Shown here piece after piece: positions 46,395 through 56,799 of a stretch of DNA of 64,000 nucleotides. The notes beneath the pieces are model-generated. The model searched no databases. It had not been told where the DNA came from and saw only the letters and a list, made by a program, of their open reading frames with translations. Made by a program: the position numbers and the translations under genes. Position 1 is the stretch's first letter. Every line of letters begins with the position of its first letter. This DNA comes from Ceratotherium simum simum (taxonomy: Eukaryota; Chordata; Mammalia; Perissodactyla; Rhinocerotidae). The stretch lies in contig NW_004454182.1 in NCBI RefSeq assembly GCF_000283155.1, positions 1,561,272 to 1,625,271 on the forward strand, written 5' to 3'.

Positions 46395-46645
46395 GGGCCG
46401 TCCCCGTGGCATAGCGGTTAAGTGCGCACGCTCCGCTGCTCGCGGCCAGGGTTCGGATCCCGGGCAAGCGCCAAGGCACTGCTTGTCAAGCCATGCCGTG
46501 GCGGCATCCCATATAAAGTGGAGGAAGATGGACACAGATGTTAGCCCAGGGCCAGTCTTCCTCAGCAAAAAAAAAAAAAGAGAGAGAGAGAAGGATTGGC
46601 ATGGATGTTAGCTCAAGGCTGATCTTCCTCACCAAAAAAAAAAAA
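46395..46645 (+). mobile_element. ERE SINE with duplicated tail unit
   Basis: GGGCCGTCCCCGTGGCATAG (A box TGGCATAGCGG), GGTTCGGATCCCGGGCAAGC (B box), GCCATGCCGTGGCGGCATCC. The tail unit is present twice, 'gatggacacagatgttagcc' and 'attggcatggatgttagctc', separated by (A)n(GA)n. A target-site duplication is only weakly visible (AAGAACAAATGGG against AGAATAAAAATGGG). It sits against the end of a hAT MITE. Confidence 0.95.
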
Positions 46646-46654
46646 GAATAAAAA

Positions 46655-46845
46655 TGGGTCTGCAAACATTTTTCTGTAAAGGGCCAGACAGTAAATATTT
46701 TAGGATTTGCAGGCCATCTAATCGTTGTCCCAATTCTTCTTTGTTGTTTTTACCACCATTTAAAAATGTAAAAAACATTCTTAGCTTGCAGGCCATACAA
46801 AAACAGGGCATGGACCAGGTTTGACCCTAGTGTGGCAACCCCTGG
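46655..46845 (-). mobile_element. hAT MITE related to the element at 51578
   Basis: GTCTGCAAACATTTTTCTGT, AAAGGGCCAGACAGTAAATA, TTTAGGATTTGCAGGCCATC at the left and 'tgtggcaacccctgg' at the right are its two terminal inverted repeat regions. About 190 bp with no coding capacity. Its left end matches the reverse complement of the right end of the 1-kb hAT element at 51578-52568. Confidence 0.8.
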
Positions 46846-46889
46846 ATAGACACATGATATGTATGATTTAATTGCCCTTCATTCAGTTG

Positions 46890-47015
46890 GTTAACAAAAC
46901 TTTATTGAGTGCTAAATACGGTCAGTCATCCGACTAAGTGTTGAGGATACAGCCATGAGTGATATAGAGCATGTTCCTAGAAAGGCTCATAATCTAGTAA
47001 GATGCTCAAGATAAA
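46890..47015 (-). repeat. L2 LINE 3' end, inverted
   Basis: TTGGTTAACAAAACTTTATT, GAGTGCTAAATACGGTCAGT, TGAGGATACAGCCATGAGTG and CTCATAATCTAGTAAGATGC are the reverse complement of the L2 3' end. Confidence 0.75.
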
Positions 47016-47244
47016 TAAATTCCAAATTCAAGCCCAGCCTTCATTTGTCCATAGTGAATATCGTGAAAATTTTTTGCAAGTTTAGAATATAAATTTTACC
47101 CATATAGGTAAAAATAGTCACAAAGTTACTTATAAACTTATTAAACTGTGAAAATCATACAGTTTCTAAGGAATTACACATATAGGAAGCATTTATGTCC
47201 TACATACAAGGACTATATGAAAGATGCAAAGCAGGTAAAGGGTA

Positions 47245-47790
47245 GCAGAATAGGCTCCCCCAAAATATGCCACTTTGGTATATTGATTATTTTGAGCTGT
47301 AAGCACTTGAAAAACAGCAAATGCAGGGAGAGCATTTCTCTGAACTCCCCTTATCTGCCTCAAGACAGATCCTCAAAAAGGAACCAATTGTCGTAAATCT
47401 GCTTCCCAGTAGTTTCATCAACTACGGAAGATTGACTCTTGTCACAGGAGAGGAGACTAGAAGACGACACCACACTCAGACACACTTCATCTCAAACTGT
47501 CACACCTCCCATCTATTCTTCTAATGTCCCATTTGTCTTTTCTAAAAATCACTTCCTCTCCACCAAGAGGCCTACACCCCTCCTGTCCCTATTGAGATGA
47601 TATTTAAGCCTGAATTCTAAGCCACTTTGGGGAGTTACTCATTGTTCCCTGGGCATCTCCCACGTATTCATGAGATACACATGTTAACCAAATGTCTGTT
47701 TGTTTTACTCTTGTTAATCTGTCTTTTATTACAGGGGTCTCAACTAAGAACTCAGAAAGGTAGAGGACAAATTACTTTTTCTCCCCTACA
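47245..47790 (+). mobile_element. Solo LTR, ERV1-type
   Basis: CAAAATATGCCACTTTGGTA, 'attattttgagctgta', TTTAAGCCTGAATTC near 47605 (TATA-like region), 'gttactcattgttccctgggcatctccca', and a U5 ending GTAGAGGACAAATTAC…CTCCCCTACA. It has the same general plan as the LTR at 10501-11030 and shares its U5 end. No retroviral genes are adjacent. The frames at 47148-47396, 47321-47524 and 47627-47860 overlap it and are not genes. Confidence 0.55.
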
Positions 47791-47870
47791 TACCAAAACA
47801 GGATGCAAATATCCTAAAATATTAATGCAATTGCTCGTCCCCGTGCTAAATTCCTATTAGTTTCCTCTCT

Positions 47871-47906
47871 TAAAAAAATAAATAAATACACATAGACACA
47901 CACACA
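47871..47906 (+). repeat. A-rich and CA simple repeats
   Basis: AAAAAAATAAATAAATACAC followed by CATAGACACACACACAA. Confidence 0.7.
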
Positions 47907-48949
47907 AGTATGTATATGTACTAAGGCCTAATAGCAAAAGTTTAGAAAGCATAGAGTCAGTAATCTTAACAACAGTAGTCAAAAGCAAAAATTTCATATG
48001 CTGAATGTAACAGAACCTAAGATTGGCCATGGTAAGTAAATTTAATCCAATTCTTAATGTAAGAGATTAATATCTTATTACCCAGATCTCAGCATTTTTA
48101 AAGGGATTTCTTAAAAACACTGTGGAAAATACACATTCTCTAGAAAAAAAAGAAAACATTTAATCTGAATCAATCTCACGGGGTCAGTGTTTGAAGAGTA
48201 TTTTAGCCTGATTTAAGTCTTTACCACGTCACCTAAAGTACCTGTTTGTCTTTAAGAGGCATCCTCGATTCACTGTCTGGGGCCATCAGAGGATCTCTCG
48301 GTTGCTTGTTCTATTCTTTCTTTTTCATGTTGACTAAAGAGGCATGCTAAGCAGCACTTCTAAGCAAAACAAAACAAAACAACAAAAAATATTCACCAAG
48401 GCATTTCTGAAAAAGAATAAAACTGTCCTCCAGAAAACTGAAATTGCATTTGGGAACGGCATGTTCTGCCTTTAAGTGTAGTCAACAAAATCGTCGCTCT
48501 CCTAGAAATGGTTTGTTTGTAATAAGTGAGCTTGCTGTCTGTAGACGAAGCCCCCAGAGAGTTTCCATCACCAACATTTTCCTTCCTAGGGAACTTAGAA
48601 ATTAGAGCCTGCAGTACCATCCTTGCCTACGCAGCACAAAAATGTTCCTAACATCTTGGAGCTTGTGAACAGCTTTGGGAGAGAGTATCCCGTGAAACTC
48701 CTTGGGGAACACCCCAGAATGATTCTGGGGACCCTGATCCTCTGCATTTGCACATTAAAAGTTTGGTAAGTTTCTCCGTTGGCCTTCCTGGTGCTTTTGT
48801 GCTGAGGAAATTCAAGGCTGTTTGATGATTCTAGACATTGTAAAAGTGTCAGAGACAAAGGATGAAGTATTCATAATACAACCTTCTTAAAATTATGTGA
48901 CTTGATAGGTCAGCTCTAAACACTGGTACAGCTTTAATGATTTGCCAGT
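47907..48949. other. Unassigned DNA with AAAAC repeat and a 19-bp palindrome
   Basis: An AAAAC run lies at 48364-48390. CCCCAGAAT / ATTCTGGGG around one G forms a perfect palindrome at 48712-48730. The frames 48393-48620 and 48595-48858 (-) have no recognisable product. Confidence 0.45.
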
Positions 48950-49115
48950 AGAAGCAGCCTGGAGTCATTGAAAAGATAGTGGCTCTCAAGTCAGAAGATC
49001 TGGTTTAAGTCTTAGCGCTATCACTTATCATCTTTGTGACCTTGTAAAATATTCCTTAGTTACCCCGTCTGATCCTTTTTCTCCTCATCTGTCTAACGGG
49101 GATAATGTCACGAGC
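48950..49115 (+). repeat. MIR SINE
   Basis: GTCAGAAGATCTGGTTTAAG, CTTATCATCTTTGTGACCTT, TTTCTCCTCATCTGTCTAAC and GGGGATAATGTCACGAGCAT run through the MIR consensus. Confidence 0.8.
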
Positions 49116-49139
49116 ATCACATGTGATCATGTTTTCTTT

Positions 49140-49250
49140 CATTCTCTCATTCAGCAAGTATTTCTTTGAGTCAGGCATTATGTGTCAGGCTCCAAGCAAG
49201 GGGCTGGGAAGGCAATAAGAAGAAGACAGTCGTAGTCCTGCCTTGTGAAA
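49140..49250 (-). repeat. L2 LINE 3' end, inverted
   Basis: CTCTCATTCAGCAAGTATTT, GTGTCAGGCTCCAAGCAAGG and 'agtcctgccttgtgaaagtgg' match the inverted L2 3' end. Confidence 0.65.
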
Positions 49251-49718
49251 GTGGACATGCTTAGGAAACTGTGCAGCAATCTACACATGCTGGTTACCAT
49301 CGTAAGAAGAAGGATGCAATGTGCCGGAGGTGGAGAGTGATAACCAAGTCCATTTCTGGCAATAAATAACAAGAATCATTACTCAACATCGAGCTGATTG
49401 AAAGAAAGATGCACATACACACCAGATTAAGTTTTTCTCTATTATATGAGGTCCCTCAGATAAAGCAAATTTCTAGGAGGTGATAGGGAAATTAACTTGG
49501 TTCCCCCTACCAGAATCTGATCAGTGTAAAGCTACAGTGAAGACACTGGTCTTATTGGCGGTGAAATTTGAATATGGTTCAAAAAGCCCAATGCTGAATT
49601 TCAACTATGCATCAAGTTACATTACTGATGAGATACATAAAAAAACCTCAAGGAAACGGTTTAACAAAACTTAGTAATCATATGCCAAATATGTTTTTTT
49701 AAGTATTTCTATCAAAAC
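49251..49718. other. Unassigned DNA
   Basis: No recognised element. The 64-codon frame 49480-49674 is unsupported. Confidence 0.4.
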
Positions 49719-49730
49719 ATAAAAGGACAC

Positions 49731-49987
49731 ATGGGGGCCTGTGGCATAGTGGTTAAGTTCAAGTGCTCTGCTTCGGCAGCCCAGGGTTCATGGGTTCAGA
49801 TCTTGGGTATGGACCTACACACTACTCATCAAGCCATGCTATGGCAGGCGTCCGACATATAAAATAGAGGAAGATGGGCACGGATGTTAGCTCAGGGTCA
49901 ATCTTCCTCAGCAAAAAGAGGAGGATTAAGAACAGATGTTAGCTCAGAGCTAATCTTCCTCACCAAAGAAAAATAATACAAATAAAA
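49731..49987 (+). mobile_element. ERE SINE with duplicated tail unit
   Basis: GGGGGCCTGTGGCATAGTGG head, GGGTTCAGATCTTGGGTATG, CAAGCCATGCTATGGCAGGC, and tail units GGATGTTAGCTCAGGGTCAA and AGATGTTAGCTCAGAGCTAA. The perfect 12-bp target-site duplication ATAAAAGGACAC lies at 49719-49730 and 49988-49999. Confidence 0.97.
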
Positions 49988-50139
49988 ATAAAAGGACACT
50001 GTTCATCTCCTAAAGCAATGTAGAGTCCAGATATTTTTAAGTCCTGATTTAAATCTTATAAACTATTTTTCAAAAAATAGAGATAAATAATACAGAGTCT
50101 ATTACTAAAACTAAACTTCATGCTTTAAAAAGTATCACA

Positions 50140-50290
50140 GAATTTCAGAATTGAATTTGATCTTAAAGATAAATTTTAGATAAGGAAATGATAGGACAGA
50201 GAAGTAAAAATTTTACATACGTCACACAGCTTTTTAATGGCAAACTTGGGATCTCAACATGAACACATGTTAATCTATGTGTTCCTTCTA
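50140..50290 (+). repeat. MIR-type SINE
   Basis: 'cagaatttcagaattgaatttgatcttaaag', then AAGGAAATGATAGGACAGAG, 'gtcacacagctttttaatggcaaacttggg' follows the MIR-like SINE variant that has the 'gaaactgaggcccagagagg' core. Confidence 0.6.
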
Positions 50291-50439
50291 TAAAAGGTTC
50301 CTTTTAGTTCATAAATTAATAATATAATACAATAAAGAATATGAAAATAGTGAGTGCAATGAAATAAATGACTGAAGAGCACTGTCATTAGTGAGGAATA
50401 ATAATAAAACATTGCTTCGTTTATGTAACAATCTTCCTT

Positions 50440-50570
50440 CATTCATTACTTGACTCACCATGTTTTTTCTGAATAACTACTCAGTAGTCATCACTGTACA
50501 TGCAGAAATAAATAAGACACACCCCTGACTTTTGAGGATCATCCAGTGTGGAAGGAGACAGGCACACAAT
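50440..50570 (-). repeat. L2 LINE 3' end, inverted (weak)
   Basis: 'ttcattcattacttgactcacc', GCAGAAATAAATAAGACACA, and AGTGTGGAAGGAGACAGGCA match an inverted L2 3' end with low similarity. Confidence 0.5.
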
Positions 50571-51063
50571 CACGTCATATAAGAGGCACAAAGAAGGACT
50601 TTATTGTCTTTAAAGGCAGTTTCAAGGTCTGAGGAAGAGCAAAACTCATGAATCACGCTCGGCCCTCTGCTGGTAGATGCTCTGGAGAAAGGACGATCTG
50701 GGATGAGCTGGGGAACCACTGCACAGAACCGAAGAAGCTGGGTTAGTTTGGCATGGATTGGTAAGGAGAAGATTACTTGGGTCAATTCAAGGCTGGCAGC
50801 CTGGTTTTCCTTGTCTATAACGTGGTATTAATGCCTATCTCATAGGTGGTTATAAAGAATAAAAAAGAGAGTGTCATGATGGCAATTTTAATAAAACACT
50901 CATAGAAAGTCGAATACAGTAAAATCCCTCAACAACTAGAATTCAGATAGAAGGCCACTGGTGACCTGCCCACATGCTCCACAGCAGGCATACCAAGGTC
51001 ATCTCATTAGCTTCACTATGATAAGAACAACTCCATTCCTCACCTCCCCACCTCATTTTACAC
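50571..51063. other. Unassigned DNA
   Basis: No recognised element. The 71-codon minus frame 50570-50785 is unsupported. Confidence 0.4.
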
Positions 51064-51076
51064 GGTTGAATTTTTT

Positions 51077-51320
51077 TGTTTTTTTGTGAGGCAGATCAGC
51101 CCTGTGCTAACATCTGCCAATCCTCCTCTTTTTTTGCTGAAGAAGACTGGCCCTGGGCTAACATCCATGCCCATCTTCCTCCACTTTATACGGGACGCCG
51201 CCACAGCATGGCTTGCCAAGCAGTGTGTCAGTACACGCCCGGGATCCGAACCTGTGAACCCCGGGCCATCACAGCGGAGCATGCGCTCTTAAGCTCTTGC
51301 GCCACCCGGCCGGCCCCCGT
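51077..51320 (-). mobile_element. ERE SINE, minus strand
   Basis: The left side shows two inverted tail units (CAGCCCTGTGCTAACATCTG and TGGCCCTGGGCTAACATCCA). The middle has GCCCGGGATCCGAACCTGTG at the reversed B box. The right side has GCGCCACCCGGCCGGCCCCC, the reversed head. The target-site duplication GGTTGAATTTTTT lies at 51064-51076 and 51321-51333. Frames across it (51076-51477, 51086-51292, 51058-51282) are repeat-derived. Confidence 0.97.
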
Positions 51321-51419
51321 GGTTGAATTTTTTGATCCATTTATAGCATTATGGTGGGTTTTCATTTTACTACTAAAAGGGATTTACTCAGTGTTTGTAT
51401 TATTCCATCCACTCCCATC

Positions 51420-51565
51420 ATTTAGTTCTTACAACTTGAGGAGGAGGAGAACTCTTATCCTCTCTTGGAGGGATTAGAGAGGGTGAGTAATTTGCCCAAA
51501 GTCACAAGGCTCAGAAGTGAGTGTGGCCAGAATTCCAACCTAGGGAGTCTGACTCCAGAGGCTCT
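51420..51565 (+). repeat. MIR SINE
   Basis: 'gggattagagagggtgagtaa', TTTGCCCAAAGTCACAAGGC, CTCAGAAGTGAGTGTGGCCA and GAATTCCAACCTAGGGAGTC, then 'ctgactccagaggctctatcag' match the MIR 3' half. Confidence 0.75.
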
Positions 51566-51577
51566 ATCAGTCTAATT

Positions 51578-52568
51578 CAGAGGCTGGCAAACCGAGGCCC
51601 ACACACAAAATCCTGCCCACTGCCTGTTTCTGTACAAGCTGAGAACGGCTTTCACAGGTTTAAGTGGTTGGAAATACACCCTCCACTACTATTATCAAAC
51701 ACCGAACGGTTGGAAATTAGCTTTTAGTGCTGACTTGATAATGTTTCTTAACGAATTCAACATAAAATTACAAGATAAAAGAGTGCTTATATGCAAAACT
51801 TACATTGCAGTAAAGTCATTTCTATGACAACTAATGCTGTTTGAAACAAAGTAATGTAAAGCTCCTTTATACATAACATGTACTGTTAAAAGTTAAAACA
51901 AAAAACAAGATCTCCATTCCTGCACAAAAGTGCGGTACATAATATTTTCCAAGTTCAAACCATATAGTTCCAGCAGCATTTTTCAAAATGCAAGGGAAAA
52001 AAAAAACCCTCCATATTTCAAAATTCAATTAACTGTGCAATTGAGGAGCTTCCACCTAATCTTCCTTTGGAAGTTACTAATATGCAACATAATAACATGC
52101 TAAAGTCAGATATGAAGAGAAAAATATAACAGAATTCTACATGCTTTCCAATCGATAAATATGCTCAATTAAAATCACATACTTCTATATTGACATCAAT
52201 GTTTGGCAACACTATCTGTGTGAAAAAATATTTTCAAAGACAAAATACTTAAAATCTCATTATGGATCAGCATTAACAGATGAATTTGCAATTTATTTTG
52301 ATGATAGTGAAAACTAAGTTTGAACCTTAATTAAACAAAATATTGTCTCCCTCAAAAAGAATTCCATTCTTCTCATTAGTAGACCTGTATTTTTAAAAAT
52401 GAACTTAATTATCATCATTATATTTTGAATTTCATCAATAAAATATTTGTGGAAATTTGTTTTCTCTCGTATAAATACCTCTATAATATCCTCAATTTTG
52501 CCTCATGGCCTGCAAAGACTAAAGTATTTACTATCTGACCTTTTACAGAAAAAGATTGCCAACCCCTA
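51578..52568 (+). mobile_element. hAT DNA transposon, about 1 kb, internally decayed
   Basis: The left end CAGAGGCTGGCAAACCGAGG and the right end TTTACAGAAAAAGATTGCCA / ACCCCTA are inverted terminal sequences of the hAT family also seen as a MITE at 46655-46845. Unlike the MITE, this copy retains internal sequence, including part of the transposase C-terminus (52025-52318). It has many stops and indels and is not functional. The exact family within the Charlie group was not determined. No 8-bp target-site duplication was found. Confidence 0.7.
52025..52318 (+). pseudogene. Fossil hAT transposase C-terminus
   Basis: Translation in two successive frames gives hAT dimerisation-region residues. 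In frame from 52025: NCAIEELPPNLPLEVTNMQ, then a stop at 52127-52129. The same frame continues with FPIDKYAQLKSHTSILTSMF. A frameshift near 52213 follows, and then YLCEKIFSKTKYLKSHYGSA and LTDEF. The pattern 'MFG(x)TYLCE(x)xFS(x)MKxxKSxYRSxLTDExL' is characteristic of hAT (Charlie-like) transposases. The catalytic N-terminal part is missing or unrecognisable. The copy is a pseudogene fragment with at least one stop and one frameshift. Confidence 0.75.
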
Positions 52569-55500
52569 TTCAAATTCAAACAATCATTGGTTTCACATCG
52601 TTTTTCTTCCGAAGTTGTCTGCTAAATATCTTCACCTAGAGAGCAATTCCCAGTCTCATTTCAGTTGTCTTCAAAAGCTTTAGGTAAAAATTGCAAGGTA
52701 CAAAACAATTTGTTTTTGTAGACTTTCTATCTCTTTCTAAAACCCCTTACCTGTTGCTGACCAATCTCCTCCTCCCCTGCCCCATGCCACCTCTACAGAT
52801 ACAGGTAGTATTTTCATGCTACTCACTCATTAATCATTGTCCTCCTCCATATCAAAGCCTTTCCTTGGACTCCAGATTTTCCATTCTCTTTTCCAGATGC
52901 AGTCACAAATCTTATTTTTGAGTGCTTAGCTGTCCTCAAGTCTACACCATTCTGTGTGGGCAGGGTTTTAGATCCCCAGGGAGTGAGGGTCCTGGCTCCC
53001 CCTAACTGTTCTACTCTCTAGAGGAAGCTCTCAGGCTGCGTGAGTGAACCTGAGATATTTTCTTGAAGACCTGAGAAACAACTATTCATGAGCAAGTGAG
53101 CCATGAACAACTAGCTCCCAAGGTTTGAGAAGGGGATGCCTTGGATGGAGGCAACATATAAGGAAAGATTGTAGATTATAAAAAGGATCAACAAAATAAC
53201 ATTCCAACACCTATGGCCAAGGCAAACTGTTCAAAGGCAGTGATGGGGTCCCCAGGAGAGTAGAGGGTTCTGATGCTAATTCTCTCAGAATGACTTCTGA
53301 AATGCTTTCCACTCAGGCTCACTTCAGAGGGTCTTTATCCCTTCCAGTCACCTGGTGTCATGATTTGGAGAACAATAGGAAGAAATTTGTGGGAGAAGGG
53401 AGAACCAGCAACATTCCAATTAAAGGAATTTATACAAGTTTGAAAATAATCTAATCTTTCTAGAGTTATTTTCTTTTTAAAAGGGAAATATTTGTGCACA
53501 AATGGATGTGATTCGTAGCCGATGTGAGGGATCTAATTCTGAATGGGGGCTCTACTCTTTTGAGTATTTCTTGCTTAGTCGAAGTGTGGGGAGCCTTTCA
53601 CATAGCCACTATTTGACACGTAAAATCTTTGTCTACCAGAAGACTTGCTCTTTTTTTTAGAAGATACTAAAAGGGGACTTAAAGAATGAAAATGTGAAAG
53701 CAGTGGGAAATTTAATTGCCATTAAATGTTTAAATTCAGTAGAATGAAAAGAAGTAACTAGATGCTCATATTAATGGAGAAATTGTACAAAAATAAATGA
53801 GCTTAAGTCCCAGGAGAAATTGACATAACATAGAAAAACAAATCTTCCAAATGTAAGGGCAAGGATTTCCAAAACTGTGAAGTAATACAGATTGCTTGTC
53901 TTTGCTTTCCTGTTTTGATTAAAAAACTGTCTTCTCTGCAACCTGCCATTAGTGTATTAATTATATACATGTTGACTGATAATTAAGATCACGTGATATA
54001 ATGTCATTTCCAATTACATGCTTTATTAATTACATTCCCATGATGAGAAACAATGGTAAATAAAACAGGTCTGCTTTACCCCAGAATATCTTAAACACTC
54101 ATGCTCAACTCACATATTAATACCCAACTACGCCCCTTTTTTGTTCCTCTTTTGACTCAATCAGTCTCTTCACCCAGGGGGGCCCCCAATGCTGCCTTCT
54201 TCCAGGCCTAACCCAGACCTGCACATCTGGATCCTTGTCTTACCTATCATTTTGACATGGGCAGGCTGAACATCTTAGGCCACCTTATTCAGCAGCTACT
54301 CAGTCCTTTATTGTGGATAATTCTAATGCTTGCTAATTTTCTTTCAAATAGGTAAAAATTGTATCATGATTCTGTGATTAAAAAATATGCAAAGAACCTG
54401 ATGTTTAATTTCCATTTATGGACAGCTGTTGCTATTTTGCTACTCATGGACATTTAGTCCTATGTTTTCTTTTTTTTCCATGCAAGCCAGTTTTCCTTGA
54501 CTTGGTCTCTTTATTTCAAAAGTAGGTTTAGATCTTCTTTTATGTTTTATTTTAGTCTCTATCAGATTGTGTTACATAACTGGTTTTTTTTTTTTTCAAA
54601 TAACCATACAATTTTAGGAAAATGCATGTGCCAAAATATTCCATCATTAAATAATCGTCCTTGCCAAAGTCAATGTCTGAACATCAAGACAGTATGAGGC
54701 TAATGAAAAATGCTTTGAAAAGCTAGAAACATGGGGTGTATCTCATGTTACCAGGTAAGAAATGTGGGTTAAAGGCCAGAGAGAGATAGATAAGAAACAG
54801 GAGATATTAATGCTACATCTTTGTGCTTAGTTTCTAATCTAAACACTTTCACTTACTAAGAATAGTTAAAGAGCAGCCCCTTTAAGCTAAATTCTGTAAA
54901 GAAGGAAACATACAGAAAAGATCTTCAAAATTCCTTTTTAAAGTTATAATAAAGTTTAAAGTCATCACAGATGGAATTATTAGAAATAAGGAAAATGGCG
55001 GCACCTATGAAATGGAAGGCACGGTTAGATTCAATAGCAATGACAACCTGCAAATGTTCAGGCTCTCACTGAATCATTATTTGAGTGGGAGCATCAAGCT
55101 TTAACAAGCATAGACTTTTAGAAAATCACCACGCTACAGAAAAGCCATCTGCAATTGTAAAATATAGAGGGGCGATGGAGGATTCTAAAACATACTCAGG
55201 AAATAAATGTGCAGTTAGTACCACTCAGAAATAATGCAAGAGGAGAATGAGGCTGACGTGAATGAGTAGGAAAATTATGAAAGTCCTTGAACGAAGGTAA
55301 GAAAGCATGTGTCGAATATAGCATCGCACTAGAAATTGCTACTAGAACAAAGAATAGTAAAGAGCAAGGATAAACTATTAGAAAAACCATCATTATGATG
55401 GAGGACTCACTTATAAAGTAAGCAAGCAGAAGAAAGATGTAAATATATACGGGGAAATAAACCACATTAAACAAGAATGTAGTGCAATTTTAGTTCCACT

Positions 55501-55729
55501 ACATTATAAGAACATAGTACATAAGATATCTTGAAGAAAATAATATACCTTATTCCTGAATGGTTAGACTTCTTAAGTACTTCACTTACCTTGTGAAAAC
55601 ACCTATTCTTCCTCATGCACAGTAACCACTGATGTCAATAAGAGGGGTGGTTAAACTGAATTCACTCACGAGCGTTGGGTTTTGTGACCTCTTGGTGAAA
55701 TATTATGACACTCCTTAAAGGACAATATA
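52569..55729. other. Unassigned DNA, longest uncharacterised stretch in the right half
   Basis: No transposon was recognised across about 3.1 kb. The part 52700-53400 is C/T-rich and GC-richer; 53400-55700 is AT-rich. Frames such as 52447-52683, 52691-52921 and 55196-55474 (-) show no protein family. Some may be ancient repeats too diverged to recognise by eye. Confidence 0.4.
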
Positions 55730-55930
55730 CTGTAGTTGAAAGATAGTTAAATCTGGATCCAGGTTCAAGTTCAGTTTTGACCCTTTACCAGCTTATGTGA
55801 CTTTGGACAATGAATCTAAACTCTTTCAGCATCAGCTGCTTCCTCTACAAAATGTGTGGACTAATTATTCCTTCAGAGGGATAACTTAAGAATGAAATAT
55901 CAAGCACTTAGTACGTTCCCGGACTGATCA
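55730..55930 (+). repeat. MIR SINE
   Basis: 'taaatctggatccaggttcaagttc', CAGCTTATGTGACTTTGGAC, 'ctgcttcctctacaaaatgtg' and AAGCACTTAGTACGTTCCCG run along the MIR consensus. Confidence 0.7.
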
Positions 55931-56799
55931 ATATCAACTCTCTTTTTTCCTCCAAACCTTGAAGGTTCTGGCAAACTCTGAAGTCCAAGATGTCATTGCT
56001 GAGCTCCTTAAGGAAGAAAGGAGTACCTACTGATGGGCGTGGGGAGGAAATCCATTCATGACGACAAAACTTGGCTCAAAAGTGGGAGTGTCACTTTTTC
56101 ATCAGATTCCTTCAGGGAATGTCAGCGGACAGCAGTGGACAGCTTTGCTTGGAATCAGAGATCAGCTCAGTGTGAACAAAACATGGAACAATTCGGAAGC
56201 AGAAATAGGACAGCAAACGTTATGCACAGCACAGTGCCACGGCCCCTGTGGGCACTCAAAATATAATCCGTGGTGATTATGACAATGATGAACAGGAGGA
56301 GGCTCTGCAATCAGAGTCAAGAGCCATTAGCGAACAGCGTGCGCTTATGAGGGGGCAGCTGCTGCCGCCGTGGCCTTGACTGAGTCCGTTTTCACCCGCT
56401 GGGTTACGGGGCAGTGATGTAAGAAGTGTGGGGCTTTGAGAAGACAGGAAATAGTCTATTTTGTGACCCAAATAAACTGCTGACAATCCGTCATGAAACC
56501 ATTTTCCATTTCTGCCCTGAAACCTTATTTACATTTTTTTTTTCTTGAAGGTTCTCTCTTAGGGACGCAAAATTCTCCCAGGAAAAAACGTTTTCTGCAA
56601 GTTATTTGTCTCCGAAAGCCATCAACTTGAGGATATAGCTTCGAAGTTGCTTTAACCGTCTGAGGTAAGGCCAAGAAAGTCTCTACTTTCAAATGAGATA
56701 TTGATCAGGAGAAAGAGGGAGAAAGCCTAAATAAATGAATAAATAAATAGAACAAAAAGAATTGAGAAATGCTTCTCTGTTTTTTTCTAATTTTTCTGC
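55931..56799. other. Unassigned, GC- and CpG-richer segment
   Basis: Two overlapping plus frames (56033-56266 and 56058-56276) and a minus frame (56277-56486) have no known relatives. The segment 56030-56670 carries more CpGs than its surroundings and matches no repeat I recognise. It includes the possible exon at 56563-56664. Confidence 0.4.
56563..56664 (+). other. Possible noncoding exon (splice-like signals)
   Basis: A pyrimidine-rich tract (ATTTTTTTTTTCTTGAAGGT, then TCTCTCTTAG) ends in AG at 56561-56562. GAG|GTAAGG, close to the consensus donor, follows at 56662-56670. The enclosed 102 bp hold five CpGs. All three forward frames contain a stop, so an internal coding exon is excluded; a noncoding RNA exon or terminal coding exon is possible. 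Such paired signals also occur by chance. Confidence 0.2.

Noticed and set aside
10501..47790. A single provirus bounded by the related LTRs at 10.5 and 47.2 kb
   Set aside because: The 36 kb between them is a mosaic of LINEs, SINEs and unique DNA without retroviral gag, pol or env order, and the LTRs are clearly diverged.
51076..51477. 133-codon plus frame
   Set aside because: It runs through a minus-strand ERE and out into flanking DNA, so the product is a SINE-derived artefact.
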